Positions 60,647 through 64,000 of a stretch of 64,000 bases of DNA are shown here, one piece after another (position 1 is the first letter of the stretch; the number at the start of each line of letters is the position of its first letter). The DNA comes from a virus. The translations under genes and the position numbers were made by a program. The notes below the pieces were generated by a model. The model did no database searches, was not told where the DNA came from, and saw only the letters and a list, made by a program, of their open reading frames with translations. The stretch lies in IMG/VR virus record IMGVR_UViG_3300032323_000716, positions 1-64,000 of that record; one strand, written 5' to 3'.

Positions 60647-61213
60647 ATGAAAAGTTTTAGACAATATCTTGCCGAAAGCCAAAAAGTTTACAGTTTTAAG
60701 GTAAAAGTTGCGGGCGAACTTCCTGAGAAATTTCAAGAAGGCCTAAAAAATCGCCTTGATCGCTGTAAAGTGTTAACACTAGAAAAAATCACTACAACTC
60801 CTATACAAAAGTTGCCTTTAGATTTTCCAGGAATGGAAAACAAAGAAGTACATGTATTCGAAGTAATTTGTGAATATCCTATTACCGGTCCAGAAATCAT
60901 TCAAGACATCAAAGGTATGGGAATAGACGAAGCATGTTTCAGAGTAAGAGGCAGCAGCGAGCCTTCAGAAGAAGAACAAGTTATTGCTACTAGCGAAACA
61001 AAAAGCGAAGCACTATTAAGTGAAACAGATCTTGATAAAAACTCAGGCAAGGTCAAACACAAAGATTATTTTGGTGATGATTTTAATAAGTCATTTCTAA
61101 AAGATTTAGAAAAATCAAGCAAGGCCCGTAAAAAAGATCAGGGACAGGCTGAATATAAACTGCCCAAGGCCAAGATCGACAAAGTAGGTACTAAGAGCCC
61201 AATGGGGAGTTAA
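60647..61213 (+). CDS. Putative internal protein with capsid-targeting-like N-terminus
   Basis: 188 residues. The start MKSFRQYLAES closely resembles the targeting peptides of T4 internal proteins (MKTYQEFI-type) and contains a gp21-like site LAE|S. The body (VYSFKVKVAGELPEKFQEGL, FEVICEYPITGPEIIQDIKG) looks like a compact alpha/beta domain. A charged C-terminus ends KSPMGS. It lies between gp16 and gp17, where T4 has no gene. An internal virion role is inferred from the N-terminus. The body is not recognised. Confidence 0.6.
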   Translation: MKSFRQYLAESQKVYSFKVKVAGELPEKFQEGLKNRLDRCKVLTLEKITTTPIQKLPLDFPGMENKEVHVFEVICEYPITGPEIIQDIKGMGIDEACFRVRGSSEPSEEEQVIATSETKSEALLSETDLDKNSGKVKHKDYFGDDFNKSFLKDLEKSSKARKKDQGQAEYKLPKAKIDKVGTKSPMGS

Positions 61214-61215
61214 TT

Positions 61216-61914
61216 ATGAATTTTCAAGAATTATTAGCAAAGATGCAGCAGTTAGATCGACCTGCATCTACAGTAGAACAAATAACAGATGAGATGGGAT
61301 GCGGCGATATGTCATCATCTATGCCACCATCTATGCCACCGGCCAATGAGCCTCCTGTGGCTCCCCCTAGCATGAGCATTAATTTAAATGCTCAAGGTAT
61401 GGACAACATTGAAGATCTAATGAAGTTGGTAACTAAAGTAAATCCAGACATGGATAAGCCTAACCTTCCTCCTTTACCTTCTATGGGCGACATGCCAAGC
61501 ATTGCTTCAATTAAACCTGCTATGCCTCCTTTGAAGATGCTGCCAGATTTAGACAGCGAACCAGAAGGCGATCACCCAGAACCAGATGCAGATAATAAAA
61601 TTGATGTTATTCAGAAGTCTATGGGAGATATCGACGGTGACGGCGACCATGACATGGATGATCATGATGCTGAGAAGAAAGATAAGAAAGACGAAAAAGA
61701 AGCGTTTGGTAACTCACCAATCGGTGGTTCAGAGCCTGAGACAAAAGGGCTTGATGCTGCAATACCCGATGGCGACGATCTAAATAAACCTAAGAAGAGT
61801 TACAGCGATAAACCATATCGCGGTGATAATCCAATGTCTACAGAAAGTGTTGATCTAAGAGCACAGATTCGTGCAGAACTGCAACGTAGATTAAACGAAG
61901 CAAAAAAATCTTAA
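61216..61914 (+). CDS. Acidic Pro/Met-rich protein, putative prohead core or internal protein
   Basis: 232 residues. N-terminal MNFQELLAKMQQLDRPAS is followed by low complexity with repeated SMPP and PLP units, then a highly acidic Asp/Glu/Lys stretch (IDGDGDHDMDDHDAEKKDKK) and a basic helical C-terminus (LRAQIRAELQRRLNEAKKS), with a gp21-like LNE|A site near the end. Composition is like scaffold-associated proteins. It starts 2 bp after the previous gene and ends before a terminator. A core or internal role is inferred. Confidence 0.5.
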   Translation: MNFQELLAKMQQLDRPASTVEQITDEMGCGDMSSSMPPSMPPANEPPVAPPSMSINLNAQGMDNIEDLMKLVTKVNPDMDKPNLPPLPSMGDMPSIASIKPAMPPLKMLPDLDSEPEGDHPEPDADNKIDVIQKSMGDIDGDGDHDMDDHDAEKKDKKDEKEAFGNSPIGGSEPETKGLDAAIPDGDDLNKPKKSYSDKPYRGDNPMSTESVDLRAQIRAELQRRLNEAKKS

Positions 61915-61942
61915 AATAAAAAATGCGTGATACACGCTAATC

Positions 61943-61970
61943 AAATAGGCTCTCCGGGGCCTATTTTTTT
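61943..61970 (+). terminator. Rho-independent terminator before gp17
   Basis: AAATAGGC, an 8-nt loop, GCCTATTT, then TTTT. A GCGTG-ATA-CACGC hairpin (61925-61937) lies just before. Confidence 0.85.
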
Positions 61971-61971
61971 C

Positions 61972-61979
61972 AGTAAATA
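61972..61979 (+). promoter_or_regulatory. Late promoter-like octamer AGTAAATA
   Basis: Directly after the terminator and exactly 5 nt before the gp17 ATG (61985). No ribosome site fits between. Confidence 0.55.
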
Positions 61980-61984
61980 ATTGT

Positions 61985-63571
61985 ATGGCAAAATCATTAG
62001 ACGGTGTATTAATCAAGAAGGCGCATGCCCCACAACGATATACATTAGAAGAAGTAAAACATCTTGAAGCATGCATGGATCCTATTACAGGACCTTTATA
62101 CTTCTGCAAGAATTTTTTAAAAATACAACATCCAGTTCGCGGCGCTATTAAGTTTGAGCCCTACGAATACCAAGAAAGACTAATACAGGCCTATCACGAA
62201 AACAAGCAATGTATTGCTATGTTGCCTCGTCAGATGGGCAAGACTACCTGTGCTACAGGCTATCTATTATGGTACACAATGTTTGTACCAGAAGCGCAGG
62301 TACTAATTGCTGCTCACAAGTATGAAGGTGCGCAGGACATTATGAATCGTTATCGTTATGGCTATGAAAACTTGCCTGACTTTGTTCGTGCTGGTGTCTA
62401 TTCATATAATAGAAACACCATCGAATACGATAACGGAAGTCGTATTCAGGCAACTACTACAACTGAAAATACTGGTCGTGGTAAATCTCTTTCATTGATC
62501 TATTGCGATGAGTTTGCATTTGTGCAGCCGCCAGAGAAAGCCAAAGAGTTCTGGACTGCGTTATCACCAACACTGTCAACAGGCGGTAAGTGTATCATTA
62601 CATCAACACCAAACAGTGACGAAGATCAGTTTGCGCTTATTTGGACAGAAGCCAATAACAGATTTGACGAACATGGTAACGAACAGAAATTAGGTCTAAA
62701 CGGGTTTCATAGTTATTTTGCACATTGGAACGAACACCCAGATAGGGATGAAGAATGGGCAAAAGTAGAACGTGCAAAGATTGGTGAAGAGCGATTCCGT
62801 CGTGAGTTTGATTGTGAGTTCTTGATCTTTGACGAAACGTTAATCAATGCAGTAAAACTAGCAGAACTCAAAGGTGATGAACCTGTAATGACTATGGGTC
62901 AAACACGTTGGTATAAAGATATTGACCCAAGATGCACATACCTAGTGGCTTTAGATCCTAGTCTAGGCACAGGGGGAGACTACGCAGCCATACAGGTTTA
63001 CGAAATGCCTTCGATGGAGCAGGTTGCAGAATGGCGACATAATCTAACTCCAGTGCAGTCACAGACTAAAAACCTTAGAGAAATATGTAATTACATTGTG
63101 AACAGGGGTAAAGAAAAAGGCGGCAATCCTACCATTTATTATTCAGTAGAAAATAATTCTGTAGGTGAAAGTGCTTTAATTTGTATCAGTAATATAGGCG
63201 AAGAAAACTTTCCAGGATTATTTTTGTCAGAACCTATACGTAAAGGTCATGTACGCAGATTCCGTAAAGGTTTTAATACTACTCATAAATCTAAGATCAG
63301 CACTTGCAGCCAACTAAAACACATGTTAGAAACTGGAAAAATGCGTATACACAGCAAGCCGTTAATCAGCGAACTAAAAACTTTTGTGGCTCACGGTATA
63401 GGTTTTGGAGCCAAGACTGGCGAACACGATGACTTAGTTTCTAGCGTTCTATTAATATTACGCATGGCTGCTATCTTAGCAGACTGGGATCCTAAAGTTT
63501 ATGAAAAAATGACAGATAAAATCACAGAAGATCAACTGCCCATGCCAATTTTTGTAAGTACAGGGTTTTGA
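61985..63571 (+). CDS. 17: Terminase large subunit gp17
   Basis: 528 residues; T4 gp17 is 610. The Walker A variant LPRQMGKT (80-87) and Walker B LIYCDEFAF (171-179, with catalytic Glu176) define the packaging ATPase. Coupling motif ITSTPN lies near 206. The nuclease domain has VALDPSLGTGGDYAAIQVYE (Asp about 323), YYSVENNS (Glu about 386) and GEHDDLVSS (Asp about 481). It cuts concatemeric DNA and drives it into the prohead. Confidence 0.97.
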   Translation: MAKSLDGVLIKKAHAPQRYTLEEVKHLEACMDPITGPLYFCKNFLKIQHPVRGAIKFEPYEYQERLIQAYHENKQCIAMLPRQMGKTTCATGYLLWYTMFVPEAQVLIAAHKYEGAQDIMNRYRYGYENLPDFVRAGVYSYNRNTIEYDNGSRIQATTTTENTGRGKSLSLIYCDEFAFVQPPEKAKEFWTALSPTLSTGGKCIITSTPNSDEDQFALIWTEANNRFDEHGNEQKLGLNGFHSYFAHWNEHPDRDEEWAKVERAKIGEERFRREFDCEFLIFDETLINAVKLAELKGDEPVMTMGQTRWYKDIDPRCTYLVALDPSLGTGGDYAAIQVYEMPSMEQVAEWRHNLTPVQSQTKNLREICNYIVNRGKEKGGNPTIYYSVENNSVGESALICISNIGEENFPGLFLSEPIRKGHVRRFRKGFNTTHKSKISTCSQLKHMLETGKMRIHSKPLISELKTFVAHGIGFGAKTGEHDDLVSSVLLILRMAAILADWDPKVYEKMTDKITEDQLPMPIFVSTGF

Positions 63572-63577
63572 TAAATA
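63570..63577 (+). promoter_or_regulatory. Late promoter-like octamer GATAAATA
   Basis: It overlaps the gp17 stop and lies exactly 5 nt before ATG 63583. Confidence 0.6.
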
Positions 63578-63582
63578 CACTT

Positions 63583-64000
63583 ATGAATGCAACTAACAAT
63601 ATTGCCACCGATTTATTCTATAAAATACGCAGCCGTTTTCGCGGTTTAAAATTAGGCGACGAAACCGGACAACTTACCATTAATCCAGAAGAAGCACGTT
63701 TTTTTGATTTTGATTACATGGAAGGCGAAACACCAATCGGACACGTCAGCATCAGCCTAGCCGAAGACAATTCTATGAAAGTGTATTTTAGCACTGGCAT
63801 AACAGAAGGCATGGACGCACCGCAAAAAAATAACTGGTACGGATTTTTAAAAGAATTGCGTACTTTTGCCAAACGTAGATTAATGGCTTTTGATACTAGA
63901 GATATTTCTAAAGATAATTTAGACAAAAGAGATTACGAGTTCTTAAGTCAACATAACAAGCCTAAAGAACAACCAAATACTGTAATAACGCCCGTTGGAG
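63583..64000 (+). CDS. Unknown protein, truncated by window end
   Basis: At least 139 residues, open to the window edge. It begins MNATNNIATDLFYKIRSRFR, then GLKLGDETGQLTINPEEARF; later PQKNNWYGFLKELRTFAKRR and ISKDNLDKRDYEFL. It is mixed alpha/beta and basic in places. I do not recognise a family from this part. It follows gp17 with its own closely spaced late octamer, so it is probably a late protein. Confidence 0.6.
   Translation, partial: MNATNNIATDLFYKIRSRFRGLKLGDETGQLTINPEEARFFDFDYMEGETPIGHVSISLAEDNSMKVYFSTGITEGMDAPQKNNWYGFLKELRTFAKRRLMAFDTRDISKDNLDKRDYEFLSQHNKPKEQPNTVITPVG

Overview
ORGANISM. The window is the late (structural) region of a T4-like, contractile-tailed phage (a T4-type myovirus). 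The evidence is the recognisable set portal gp20, gp67-like, gp68, protease gp21, scaffold gp22 and capsid gp23, together with gp13/gp14/gp15 neck and tail-completion proteins, sheath gp18, tube gp19, a gp48/gp54-like tube cap, gp4, and terminases gp16 and gp17. The DNA is moderately AT-rich. Fibre modules, the carbamoyltransferase and the small structural proteins resemble those of aquatic T4-like phages (cyanophage or pelagiphage type). The host cannot be read from the sequence. Promoter-like NNTAAATA octamers, close to the T4 late promoter TATAAATA, stand before most operons. LAYOUT. 1-620: end of an unknown gene and a structured intergenic region. 621-3297: three putative internal head proteins. 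3294-4384 (minus): a gp26-like baseplate/tape-measure chaperone with what looks like a programmed -1 frameshift. 4452-7496: tape-measure-like protein carrying a muramidase-like domain. 7510-13931: the capsid operon (20, 67-like, a Rossmann-type gene, 68, 21, 22, 23), ending in a strong terminator. 14004-38249: small virion proteins, giant fibres of 1818 and 2807 aa, and three extremely cysteine-rich paralogues. 38264-41134: a glycosyltransferase plus carbamoyltransferase cassette bounded by two hairpins. 41141-48718: more fibre/baseplate proteins, including one of 2153 aa. 48687-52244 (minus): small coiled-coil protein, Nudix-like protein, gp15 and gp14. 52278-53036: gp13, divergent from gp14. 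53083-54063: a dNMP kinase with a perfect sigma70-type promoter and a convergent HNH-like gene. 54127-64000: sheath, tube, tube cap, gp4, gp16, two internal-type proteins, gp17 and a truncated unknown gene. HOW IT WORKS TOGETHER. The capsid operon builds and matures the head. gp21 probably cleaves gp23 after residue 41 and may also cleave several small proteins with [LIV]xE sites. gp16 and gp17 package DNA. gp13, gp14 and gp15 join the head to the sheath and tube. The gp26-like chaperone and tape measure set tail length. The fibres carry tandem carbohydrate-binding-like repeats, beta-propeller-like Asp-box repeats and cysteine-rich glycine domains suited to binding a glycan-coated host. MOST NOTABLE. 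(1) A textbook -1 frameshift signal (U UUU UUC, 6-nt spacer, 13-bp hairpin) in the gp26-like gene. (2) Seven late-promoter-like octamers spaced exactly 5 nt from an ATG, which predicts leaderless late mRNAs starting at the A of the start codon. (3) A tandem family of virion proteins with about 10 percent cysteine. (4) A late promoter held in the loop of a terminator-like hairpin.
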